A stretch of 11,014 bases of DNA from Lachnospiraceae bacterium (GCA_017437705.1 JAFRYJ010000067.1:1-11014), one strand, 5' to 3'; shown: positions 1-6,611, counted from the stretch's first letter. Program-made: numbers and translations. The notes: generated by a model not told the origin, from the letters alone.

Positions 1-832
1 TAACGCCCACCAGCTCGTATATGAGCTCGCTCTTCTCCTGCAGAAGCTTTGCCGTCGTCTCCTCCAGATTGTTCTGGTTGGCGGAAAGCAGCTTGCCGGC
101 GGCATCGATTGCCTTGCGCTTGATCTCGTAATCCTCCAGAGCCCTTCTTCCGCATAGTATGTTGATGCGGACGCCGCCCTTAAGATTCATGAAGGATACC
201 ACCTTCAGGATGCCTATCTCTCCGGTCCTTGCCACGTGGGGTGCGCAGCAGGCGCAGGTATCATAGCCGGGATAAACGATGAGCCTCAGCTGACCCTCGA
301 TCTCCTTCTTGCTCCTGTATTCCATGGAGCATGCCTCCTGCTTCGTCGGATACAGGGCGATGCTCTCGATATTTTTGAAGATGGCCTCGTTGACCTTGCG
401 CTCAATATCAAGGATCTCCTCTTCCTTAAGAGGTTTGTTCAGATCCAGTGTGACCTCGTTGTCGCTCAGATGAAAGCCAACATTCTCACAGCCATAGTCA
501 TTATGGGCGATGCCGCTGAAAAGATGCTCACCGGAATGCTGCTGCATGTTGGAGAACCTGTGGTCCCAATCGATGCGGCAGACGGCCTCGGTGCCTGCGG
601 GCACCGCCTCGTTCGTGATGTGATAAATGATGTCGTCCCTTATCTGTACGTCGATGACGGGAACGCCGTTGATCGTGCCCCTGTCGGGGCTCTGACCGCC
701 TTCCTCGGGGAAGAACGCGGTTGAGTCCATTACGATCTCGTATGTCCCGTCGCCCTTTTCGATGCACTCCCTTATCTCCTCTTTGAAGGATGTGAGATAG
801 GCGTCATCATAATAAAGCTTTTTCGTTTCCAT
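1..832 (-). CDS. alaX: Alanyl-tRNA editing protein, AlaX family (3' end outside window)
   Basis: Not a closed ORF here because it runs off the left edge; 277 codons are visible from ATG at 832. The protein would hydrolyse mischarged Ser- or Gly-tRNA(Ala) in trans in the cytoplasm. It begins METKKLYYDD and has the editing-domain zinc site: HSGEH (H99, H103) and CACCAPH (C195, H199). The FFPEEGGQ stretch near residues 41-47 is also typical of the AlaRS editing fold. The visible end (about residues 233-277) turns into a charged helical region, as expected at the start of a DHHA1 domain, so this is probably a long AlaX form. The start follows the LURP-like gene by 9 nt, and an AAGGGA ribosome binding site overlaps that gene's TAA stop, so the two are translationally coupled. 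It is the last visible gene of the hisS operon. All four zinc ligands are present, so I expect an active enzyme. Confidence 0.88.
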   Translation of the reverse strand, partial: METKKLYYDDAYLTSFKEEIRECIEKGDGTYEIVMDSTAFFPEEGGQSPDRGTINGVPVIDVQIRDDIIYHITNEAVPAGTEAVCRIDWDHRFSNMQQHSGEHLFSGIAHNDYGCENVGFHLSDNEVTLDLNKPLKEEEILDIERKVNEAIFKNIESIALYPTKQEACSMEYRSKKEIEGQLRLIVYPGYDTCACCAPHVARTGEIGILKVVSFMNLKGGVRINILCGRRALEDYEIKRKAIDAAGKLLSANQNNLEETTAKLLQEKSELIYELVGV

Positions 833-841
833 AATGATCCC

Positions 842-1318
842 TTAACTCATCTTCAGTGATTCCATGGCAATTACGGTGAGCATGAAATGACAGCAGTACT
901 TTATATCCTCTCCGTCCCTTATATCAAGGGAATAATACTTCCTGTCCTTGGGATTCTCGGTGGACACACGCATCACGCGTTCGCCGTACTCATCCTTTAC
1001 CTCGTATTTCCACTTGGAGAATTCGCCCTGGGCCTCCCAGGCCAGCTCTGCGGAGATGTATTTGGGGTGGAAGCCGGTCCTGTAGGACATCTCGTCGATG
1101 TATTCGCCTTTTCCGTCCGTCATGTTGGATTTCGTTATGAACGATGACGTAATAAGCTCGCTCTTTCCCACGGGATTGTCGTAAGCGTCTGTCATGGTAA
1201 CTCTTCTGTGCATGGATTTATTGTCGATCTTTGCCTTGTAAAGGACCTCCTCGTCCATGTTCAGAAGCTCGAATTTTTTCATGAGCCCCAGCTCCATGTA
1301 TTTAACAAGTATCCTCAT
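842..1318 (-). CDS. LURP-one-related (YxjI/Tubby-like) protein
   Basis: A 158-residue soluble protein, beginning MRILVKYMEL. The start is fixed by a strong GGAGGT ribosome binding site that overlaps the TAG stop of the preceding gene, 9 nt away. The pattern of short beta-strand-like segments, the stretch YKAKIDNKSMHRRVTMTD (residues 27-44) with a following GKSELI, and a final hydrophobic segment (YCCHFMLTVIAMESL, about 141-155) fit the LURP-one-related/YxjI family. That family has a twelve-stranded barrel around a central C-terminal helix, related to Tubby and scramblase folds. No catalytic residues are known for the family and its bacterial role is unclear; phospholipid binding is suggested by the fold only. 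It is the third gene of the hisS operon. The family call rests on overall look rather than a strict motif, so another small barrel protein remains possible. Confidence 0.5.
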   Translation of the reverse strand: MRILVKYMELGLMKKFELLNMDEEVLYKAKIDNKSMHRRVTMTDAYDNPVGKSELITSSFITKSNMTDGKGEYIDEMSYRTGFHPKYISAELAWEAQGEFSKWKYEVKDEYGERVMRVSTENPKDRKYYSLDIRDGEDIKYCCHFMLTVIAMESLKMS

Positions 1319-1327
1319 TTCTACCTC

Positions 1328-2086
1328 CTATTCATCCAAAAAACCAAGGTATTCGTCAAAAAGATTGAAAAGCATGTCCCCCGAGCATACCGGTATCTCG
1401 CCGGTGGTGCCGGGCAGGGGTGCGTAACCGTAAAGGTCCAAGGCCCCCGTAAGGCACAGGGCCGGTATTATATCCGCTTCGTTTCCGAATATTATTTCCA
1501 GATAGGGCGCATACTTTGCGCTCTGCAGCACCTCGTCCTCAAGGAGCCTGTCCTTCATCTTGAACTCTATCGAAAAGACTCTCTCCGGCATGATGACCAG
1601 CACGTCCGCATAGATCCGGACGCTTTTGGACAGGCGTATCCTGGTCTCGAAGGCGATCTCCCAGAGGCTTTTGTCCACATCATCCATGTCGCGGAAGGTG
1701 TTCTGCATTACCTCGTAAGTATCCCTGAAGGAATGGAACAGCCCTCTCGTATCGTTGAGGTTCCGGCCTGCGTCCGTGCAGCCCTCCATCATAAGGGCGA
1801 ACCAGGTCTCTTCATCCGTCTGCAGGAATTCCTCCACGGAGGCGTAGTACCCGCAGAAATCCCTTAAACCTTTGTGGGGGTACCCCTGGCTTATCCTGCC
1901 GTACCACTTGTGGTCCGCATCCTGCCTGCAGAGCTGCTGCATATAGGGCGACGTGTAAAGGTAGTGGTTCACCGTCGTCCGGTCCGCGTTCAGCCTGCGG
2001 GCGATGTCCCTGGCTTTGATGCCTGATGACGCGCATATTACGGAATAGATGTCCCTTTCAATGGGATCCGCTGCTTTTCCCGCCAT
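1328..2086 (-). CDS. Winged-helix protein with PD-(D/E)XK nuclease-like domain
   Basis: 252 residues, not recognised as a named family. Residues about 8-45 read as a helix-turn-helix or winged helix (RDIYSVICASSGIKARDIAR, then RLNADRTTVNHYL), with WYGRI at 61-65 as a likely wing. The second half contains a PD-(D/E)XK-like pattern: helix with E147, then D161 in RIYADVLVI, then the strand FSIEFK (E174, K176), then a helix with Q188 and Y192. This D-x12-ExK plus Q order matches restriction-endonuclease-like cores, but it is a visual match only. The ATG lies 3 nt after the full-length hisS stop (TAG at 2090-2092). The only ribosome-binding-like bases, AGGA, lie too close to the ATG, so translation probably depends on ribosomes that have just finished full-length hisS. 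The gene ends in TAG, which overlaps the next ribosome binding site. Role unknown; DNA or RNA binding with possible cleavage is an inference. Confidence 0.6.
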   Translation of the reverse strand: MAGKAADPIERDIYSVICASSGIKARDIARRLNADRTTVNHYLYTSPYMQQLCRQDADHKWYGRISQGYPHKGLRDFCGYYASVEEFLQTDEETWFALMMEGCTDAGRNLNDTRGLFHSFRDTYEVMQNTFRDMDDVDKSLWEIAFETRIRLSKSVRIYADVLVIMPERVFSIEFKMKDRLLEDEVLQSAKYAPYLEIIFGNEADIIPALCLTGALDLYGYAPLPGTTGEIPVCSGDMLFNLFDEYLGFLDE

Positions 2087-2089
2087 ATC

Positions 2090-3346
2090 CTACGATCTGT
2101 AGATCTTCCTGAATTCGGTGAAGCCCTCTTCCGTGAGCCTGTCGATCTGCTGCTTCATGTTCTTCCTCATGGGCTGTACCGTTACGGTATAGCCCTGATC
2201 CCTTCAGGCCTTCGCCTCGGTAAAGGCGTCGATCTTCATCCGGCTGTCGGCCTTTCTGTCCAGAAGTATGGCCAGGTTCTTCTCGTCGATCGAGGGCTTC
2301 TTCTCCATGTGCTCCGCCATTATCGTTATGATGCGCTCGAAGCCAATGGATATTCCCGTGGCAGGCACGGGCTGTCCGCAGAAATTGCCTACCATGTTGT
2401 CGTATCTGCCGCCGCCTGATACCGAGAAATTATACCCGTCCATGGTGATCTCGAAGATGGGGCCGGTATAGTAACCCATGCCGCGCACCAGGGTGGGATC
2501 GAACACCACGCTGACGGTGCCGGGCACCGTTACCTTCGTGCTGTCCAGTATCTCCTGAAGGTTTTCGGCAACGGCCGGGTCCAGGCCTTCTATCCTGCCG
2601 CAGAAATCCTGCAGGCTGATGCCCGAGATATCGCTGTATTCCCCGAGGAATCTGTCTATGCTTTCTTCCGCGTAGCCGTTCTCAAGAAGCTCTTTCTTTA
2701 CGCCGTCGGCGCCGATCTTGTCAAGCTTGTCCAGGGTGATGAGCACCGAAAGCACGTCCTCTTCCTTAAAGCCCGCTGCCACAACGGCCGCCGAGAGGAT
2801 CCTCCTGTCGTTTACGTGTACCGTAAAATCGGTGATGCCGGCAATGCTCAATATATTGGTAAGAGTCTCGCATGATGCAGCCAGAAGCTCTATCTCCGCA
2901 AGGTTCGTCTCGTCGCCCAGAATGTCTATGTCGCACTGTACGAACTGGCGGAACCTGCCCTTCTGGGGATTGTCGGCCCTCCACACGTTGCCTGTCTGAA
3001 GCGCTTTGAAAGGCGCAGGGAGCTTTTCCCTGTTGTTTGCGTAATACCTTGCAAGAGGCACGGTAAGGTCGTATCTCAGGCCGTTGTCGGCAAGATCCGT
3101 GCTGCCTGCGGCGATGGCCTTTTCCAGATCCCTTCCCCTTTTAAGCACCTTGAAGATAAGCTTTTCATTGTCTCCGCCCTGCTTCGAGGTGAGGTTCTCT
3201 ATGTGCTCCATAACGGGAGTCTCTATCTCCATGAAGCCGTATCTTGCGTAGTTTTCCCTTATCATGCCGAGGACCTGATTCCTGAGCCTCATATCGGAAG
3301 GGAGCATGTCGCACATTCCCTTTACCGGTGTTTTAATATAGTCCAT
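2090..3346 (-). CDS. hisS: Histidyl-tRNA synthetase with in-frame UGA at codon 381
   Basis: Class II aminoacyl-tRNA synthetase charging tRNA(His) in the cytoplasm. Starts at ATG 3346 after a GGAG ribosome binding site. Class II core: the substrate-binding segment RYDLTVPLARYY (91-102), motif 2 around GNVWRADNPQKGRFRQF (119-135), the histidine-specific LVRGMGYYTG (286-295), the GGGRYD turn (311-316) and motif 3 GISIGFERI (331-339). The anticodon-binding domain starts near 356 (KNLAILLDR). A TGA at 2204-2206 would end the protein at 380 residues, part-way through that domain. The same frame continues with 37 codons (RDQGYTVTVQPMRKNMKQQ, then IDRLTEEGFTEFRKIYRS) to TAG at 2090. This looks like the normal end of this short HisRS type and gives about 418 residues, the usual length. 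The span given is the full frame. Possible explanations: nonsense mutation, base error (one change, TTA to TGA, would restore leucine), or UGA readthrough. Strict reading gives 2204-3346. Confidence 0.9.
2171..2195 (-). other. Hairpin 8 nt downstream of the in-frame UGA in hisS
   Basis: On the coding (minus) strand the arms are GGGCTATACCG and CGGTACAGCCC around a TAA loop. Ten of eleven positions pair, with one internal A-C mismatch. The hairpin starts 8 nt after the UGA, a spacing familiar from programmed recoding signals. It lacks a U tract, so it is not an intrinsic terminator. Its apical loop is too small for a typical bacterial SECIS element. It may equally be a chance palindrome in coding sequence. 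Confidence 0.55.
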
Positions 3347-3378
3347 GTCTTACTCCTTAAATTTGCTCGGTCAATCAT

Positions 3379-3470
3379 CAAGGATCGCTTGCGATCCTTG
3401 CGCGCTGCGCGCAGTTGCCGCAGGCAACAATTACAAATGTGCGCGCGTGCGCATCAAACGCGAAGCGTTT
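3379..3470 (-). repeat. Cluster of five short hairpins in the hisS leader
   Basis: Five inverted repeats lie almost end to end between the hisS promoter and its ribosome binding site. They are: a 22-bp perfect palindrome at 3379-3400 (arms CAAGGATCGCT / TTGCGATCCTTG as seen around the centre); TGCGCG-CTG-CGCGCA at 3399-3413; GTTGCC-GCA-GGCAAC at 3414-3428; TGCGC-GCGT-GCGCA at 3440-3453; and AAACGC-GAA-GCGTTT at 3456-3470. Stems of 5-11 bp have loops of 0-4 nt. The region is non-coding on both strands. It could be a structured 5' leader or a compound intergenic repeat. There is no T tract, so these are not ordinary terminators. Confidence 0.75.
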
Positions 3471-3560
3471 TATCTCAGCCGGGGATCAGACCCCCACTGA
3501 GATAAGTTTATAAGAACCCACATATATAGATATGGGGGGCTTATCACGGCTGAGATAAAA
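3468..3560 (-). promoter_or_regulatory. Inverted-repeat element with competing pairings upstream of hisS
   Basis: TTTTATCTCAGCC at 3468-3480 is matched by a perfect 13-nt inverted copy at 3548-3560. A third related copy, CTGAGATAA at 3497-3505, can pair with the same left arm over 9 bp. Only one of the two can pair at a time. Inside are a GGGG/CCCC hairpin (minus strand, 3495-3481) and a GATAAG/CTTATC helix (3501-3506 with 3540-3545) closing a mismatched CCCACATA/TATGGGGG stem. As minus-strand RNA this could switch between a junction and a long hairpin, which would suit an attenuator or riboswitch-like leader. The outer arm touches the candidate -10 box, so part of it may lie before the transcription start. 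In that case it would act as DNA or be a small repeat element. Confidence 0.5.
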
Positions 3561-3588
3561 TTATACCGTAAAACTGTCCTTAATACAA
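3560..3588 (-). promoter_or_regulatory. hisS: Candidate sigma-A promoter for the hisS operon
   Basis: On the minus strand a perfect TATAAT (3560-3565) lies 17 nt from TTGTAT (3583-3588), which matches the -35 consensus at three of six positions. It lies between the tetR terminator and hisS, so hisS would have its own transcript with a leader of about 200 nt. Confidence 0.55.
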
Positions 3589-3620
3589 TAAGAGCGGGCC
3601 GGCATCACTGCCATGAAAGC

Positions 3621-3651
3621 AAAAAAACAGGAGCATTCCGCTCCCGTTTTT
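3621..3651 (-). terminator. Intrinsic terminator after tetR
   Basis: Minus-strand arms AAAAACGGGAGC and GCTCCTGTTTTT pair with a single G-U wobble around a GGAAT loop. The 3' arm runs into a seven-T tract. It starts 10 nt after the TetR stop. The A-rich 5' side means it could also work on the other strand, but no plus-strand gene precedes it. Confidence 0.85.
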
Positions 3652-3661
3652 CTTCGCAACG

Positions 3662-4276
3662 TTATTCCGCGCGTTTTTTCCTCTGTTTTTTCTTCAGCTC
3701 CCTGTCCTCGGCCTTCTTTGCCGCTTCCTTTAAGGCTGCGCCGCCGCTTTTAACGCCGTGCTTGATGATGAGAAGCATCTTGCTTACCACCGCATCCGGG
3801 TCCTCTTCCATGCCGGTCACGATCCAGTCCAGTGCGAAAGCGACCATGCCGCTCAGATAATACGAAGTAAGGAACTCCCGGTCTTCGTCCGTAAGCTCCG
3901 TGGTCTTAAGGCTCTCGGCGACATACTCGTCCATGAGAGGCTTCGTATTTGTGCAGATGACCTCCTCGAGATGCTCTCTTCCTATGGAATGATATATGTT
4001 CGTAAACATTTTATTGTTTTTCTTAATATATCTGAAGACCTTTTTCGTCGTGCTTCCCCAGGGCGATTTCGGCGACATGGTATCGTAGATATCCATAAGG
4101 GCCTTCATGAGTATCTCTTTTAACAGATCGTAAATATCATCATAATGATAATAGAAGGTCATCCTGCTGACACCGCATTTATCGGTGATCTCGCTGATAG
4201 TGATCTTGTTGATGGGCTTCTCGTTAAGAAGTTCAATAAAAGCACTTTCCAGCGCTCTTTCAGTGATCTTTGACAT
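3662..4276 (-). CDS. TetR/AcrR-family transcriptional regulator
   Basis: 204 residues. The N-terminal 60 residues are a TetR DNA-binding domain: MSKITERALESAFIELL, then ITISEITDKCGVSRMTFYYH (residues 25-44), whose turn and FYYHY recognition helix are diagnostic. The rest is helical. The combination of a TetR N-terminus and a region like FRYIKKNNKMFTNIYHS resembles the TetR_C_7/DhaS-like group, in which the ligand is usually unknown. The final 22 residues are very rich in Lys and Arg (KKKQRKKRAE at the end), an unusual basic tail that could add non-specific nucleic-acid binding. The start is supported by an AAAGGGG ribosome binding site. The gene is divergent from the yibE/F-like pair across 284 bp, so it probably controls itself, that pair, or both. 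It has its own terminator and is not part of the hisS operon. Confidence 0.9.
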   Translation of the reverse strand: MSKITERALESAFIELLNEKPINKITISEITDKCGVSRMTFYYHYDDIYDLLKEILMKALMDIYDTMSPKSPWGSTTKKVFRYIKKNNKMFTNIYHSIGREHLEEVICTNTKPLMDEYVAESLKTTELTDEDREFLTSYYLSGMVAFALDWIVTGMEEDPDAVVSKMLLIIKHGVKSGGAALKEAAKKAEDRELKKKQRKKRAE

Positions 4277-4560
4277 CTCCGTCCCCTTTCCCCAACACAG
4301 GAACTTTGCAAGTCAACATGTTTTTCAGCAGAATTCAAAAAGTGTTCAATTATTTGGATAGAATTCTACCATATACGATTTAAGATAAAAAGACACAAAT
4401 TAAAAAAATACACATCCGGCATAAAAAATGCGGGATGCGCCGTTTATGTGCCTTTTCTGATGCATCATACCCGTACATGGTCCCTGCCCTTCCCCTGCAT
4501 GCAATGATGCTCACTTTATGTTAAAATAAAACATAACGATCCTCAGGCAGGCATTATTGA
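4277..4560. promoter_or_regulatory. Divergent tetR / YibE-F intergenic region
   Basis: The 284-bp gene-free stretch is AT-rich near tetR. On the minus strand a possible tetR promoter is TTGTGT (4393-4398), 17 nt, TATATG (4370-4375). A 10-bp palindrome TAGAATTCTA at 4359-4368 lies at its expected start point and could be an operator. A mismatched hairpin (ATCCGGCAT / ATGCGGGAT) lies near 4414-4436. The dyad near the plus-strand gene is listed separately. I see no small gene or RNA gene. Confidence 0.35.
4516..4536 (+). promoter_or_regulatory. 7-7-7 dyad, candidate operator/promoter of the YibE/F pair
   Basis: TTATGTT and AACATAA form perfect arms around AAAATAA, 25 nt before the first YibE/F start. 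A TAAAAT that could serve as the -10 box lies inside the dyad, with no convincing -35. A regulator bound here would block RNA polymerase. The divergent TetR protein is the obvious candidate, by position only. Confidence 0.4.
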
Positions 4561-5637
4561 ATGAAGTATATCAAATATCTGATACTTGCAGCGGTGTCCG
4601 TACTGGTCCTCGTATTCGTGTTCAACGACCACTTCCTTTACGATTCCGTTATCGTCAAGGTAGGGCCCATCGAATCCGGCGAGCCCATCGGCACCGGTGA
4701 AAAATACATACAGACGATAACCGGGCGCATCGAGAACGGGCCTTACAAGGGGGAGCTTATAACCTTTGAGAACACCACTTCGAAGTCCGGCGTATTCGAC
4801 GAGCAGCTCCACGGCGGCAGCGAGGTGTTTGTAACTCTGTCGGAAGACGGAAAGGAAGTGCTTTCCGTAAACGGCGTAAAAAGAGACAAGTATATCGCGG
4901 TACTCGCCGTTATTTTCGTGTGGGCTGCGCTGCTGGTAGGCAAAAGCCGGGGCCGCAGGTCTCTTATCTCCATGGCCCTCAACATGCTGGTGGCGGGCCT
5001 TGTGATCTGGATATACATCAAAGGGCATCTCGGCACAGGCATACTGCCGATGTTCATGGTCGCATCGGTGGTGTTTATAACATCATCGCTTCTTATATGC
5101 AACGGGCGCAGCCGGAAGACCACGGCGGCTGTGATATCGTCGCTGATCTCCATGACGCTGTCCTTCCTGCTGGCCTATATCGTGATATCGATCCACGGCA
5201 GCTCCATCAGCTACTGGAACATGGATTATATAGACGCGCTCCATCAGGACTACAGGGGCATCTTCTATCTGAACATACTGCTGTCAGGGCTGGGGGCCAT
5301 AATGGATATATCGATCACCATGGCGTCGTCCCTCAACGAGCTGAAGGAAAAGGACCCTCATATAACCAGGGCCGCCCTGCATAATTCCGGGCGGATGATA
5401 TCCCGCGACATCATGGGCACCATGACGAACGTTATGCTGTTCACCTGCTTCATCTCCGTGATCCCCATAACCGTCCTGGCAGTCCGCAACTGGATGACCG
5501 TATCAGAGGCCATCGCATCCTACGGCGAGATCGAGATGATCCGCACGCTCACAAGCTGCATAGGCATCGTTATTTCCGTGCCGGTGTCCCTCTATGTGTC
5601 GCTGTGGATATTCGGAAAGGAGGCCTCAGATGGTTAA
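4561..5637 (+). CDS. YibE/F family membrane protein (long form)
   Basis: 358 residues, integral membrane. A signal-anchor helix (4-21) is followed by an extracytoplasmic domain of about 85 residues, predicted beta-rich (ITGRIENGPYKGELITFENT, 53-72). Then come about seven membrane segments (near 111-127, 135-153, 160-180, 187-210, 233-253, 288-307, 328-350). The family signature is GLGAIMDISITMASSLNEL (243-261), followed by the conserved loop with DPHITRAALHNSGRMISRDI (265-284). The family is common in Firmicutes; its transport or other function has not been settled. The ATG at 4561 is preceded by AGGCAGG, a weak ribosome binding site, and the hydrophobic N-terminus fits this start. The next gene overlaps its end by 8 nt, and the two probably form one complex. 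Confidence 0.85.
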   Translation: MKYIKYLILAAVSVLVLVFVFNDHFLYDSVIVKVGPIESGEPIGTGEKYIQTITGRIENGPYKGELITFENTTSKSGVFDEQLHGGSEVFVTLSEDGKEVLSVNGVKRDKYIAVLAVIFVWAALLVGKSRGRRSLISMALNMLVAGLVIWIYIKGHLGTGILPMFMVASVVFITSSLLICNGRSRKTTAAVISSLISMTLSFLLAYIVISIHGSSISYWNMDYIDALHQDYRGIFYLNILLSGLGAIMDISITMASSLNELKEKDPHITRAALHNSGRMISRDIMGTMTNVMLFTCFISVIPITVLAVRNWMTVSEAIASYGEIEMIRTLTSCIGIVISVPVSLYVSLWIFGKEASDG

Positions 5638-6481
5638 GATCCTTTCCGTAATACTGCTGGTCCTCCTGCTCATAGTCGGCAGGCTGAAGGGCCTTAAGAA
5701 CTTCATATGCTTCTACCTTAACTATTTCCTTATACTTGGATACATATTCCTGATGGGCTGCGGCATAAACGCCATCCTTTTAAGCCTATTGACCTGCGTC
5801 GTTTCAGCGGCCAGCACGTTGTTCATAGTTAACGGATACAACGTGAAGACCCGGTCGGCATTCAGATCCGTCCTTATCATCCTCGCTGTGATGTTCGTCC
5901 TCGTCCTTATCATCGGCAGGCTTGCAAACATACAGGGCTTCTCGAAGGAGAACGCGGAGACCATCGGCATCTACAGCATGGACATAGGCTACAGCATGGC
6001 AGACGTGCTGGTGGGCATGGTGATCCTGTGCACCATCGGCACGGTCATCGACACCTCGCTGTCCGTCAGCACAGCCCTGAACGAGGTCCATGTGAACAAT
6101 CCGCATCTGGACCGCAGCGAGCTCTTCAGGTCGGGCATGAACGTGGGCAGGGATATACTCAGCACCACCATCAACACCCTGCTGTTCGCCTTCATGGGCG
6201 GCCTGGTGGCCTTTTTCCTGTGGCATCAGGCCGACGATCCGGAAATGATAATAAACGGCAAGGCACTGGTGCAGGGCGTATTTGAGCTGTTCTCCTGCCT
6301 CATCGCATCGGTACTGGTGATACCCGTGACGTCCCTTATAACGTCAAAGCGCCTGCTTTCTGAAGACAATGACGAAGATACGGGCAATGATGCCCCCGCC
6401 CTCCCGGAGGCCCCCGCGGATGATGGCGCTGCTCCCGCTGAAAGGGCAGCCTCCTGGCAGGACTATCCCGACGACGAATAA
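5630..6481 (+). CDS. YibE/F family membrane protein (short form)
   Basis: 283 residues from ATG 5630. I chose this start over an upstream in-frame codon at 5594 because AAAGGAGG lies directly before it and the protein then begins with a membrane helix (MVKILSVILLVLLLIVG). It lacks the extracytoplasmic domain of the preceding paralogue and corresponds to its membrane half. It has the same signature, TIGTVIDTSLSVSTALNEV (135-153), then NPHLDRSELFRSGMNVGRDI (157-176). The pair shares an 8-nt overlap, so translation is coupled, and a heteromeric membrane complex is likely. The last 40 residues (from about 244) form a hydrophilic, acidic, Ala/Pro-rich cytoplasmic tail with no recognised domain. 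No terminator is evident after it; the next gene has its own promoter. Confidence 0.85.
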   Translation: MVKILSVILLVLLLIVGRLKGLKNFICFYLNYFLILGYIFLMGCGINAILLSLLTCVVSAASTLFIVNGYNVKTRSAFRSVLIILAVMFVLVLIIGRLANIQGFSKENAETIGIYSMDIGYSMADVLVGMVILCTIGTVIDTSLSVSTALNEVHVNNPHLDRSELFRSGMNVGRDILSTTINTLLFAFMGGLVAFFLWHQADDPEMIINGKALVQGVFELFSCLIASVLVIPVTSLITSKRLLSEDNDEDTGNDAPALPEAPADDGAAPAERAASWQDYPDDE

Positions 6482-6536
6482 AACAAATATGAACCGAATT
6501 GCATATATACTGTCTCCTGTACCTTATAAAACATCA

Positions 6537-6565
6537 TTTACACCTGCGTAAAGCGTTACTATAAT
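6537..6565 (+). promoter_or_regulatory. Sigma-A promoter for the glycosyltransferase gene
   Basis: TTTACA (6537-6542, five of six matches to TTGACA), a 17-nt spacer, and a perfect TATAAT (6560-6565). The start would be near 6572, giving a leader of about 40 nt to the ATG at 6612. This is the best-matched promoter in the window. It separates the glycosyltransferase from the YibE/F pair. Confidence 0.7.
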
Positions 6566-6611
6566 TCAATGCTGTACGCATTTTGACCCTGTTATAACGG
6601 TGATAAGAGTT

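Noticed and set aside
1208..1867. Long plus-strand open frame of 219 codons opposite the LURP-like and nuclease-like genes.
   Set aside because: It spans two genes on the other strand, has no ribosome binding site, and its composition is that of an antisense shadow.
2171..2195. Selenocysteine (SECIS) element for the hisS UGA.
   Set aside because: The loop is only 3 nt without the expected bulged U and GU loop, and histidyl-tRNA synthetase selenoproteins are not known to me.
2087..2203. Separate small gene encoding about 26 residues from ATG at 2170 to TAG at 2090.
   Set aside because: It is in frame with hisS, has no ribosome binding site of its own, and its sequence fits the end of HisRS.
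3481..3560. TPP riboswitch: the minus strand has GGGG followed by GGCTGAGATAA, recalling the CUGAGA part of the thi-box.
   Set aside because: The second conserved half (ACCTGATCTGG, then TAATACCAGCG and AGGGA) is missing, and hisS is not a thiamine gene. The match lies in the inverted repeat.
3347..3560. T-box leader before hisS.
   Set aside because: No GGTGGNACC-type T-box sequence and no terminator with T tract before the start codon.
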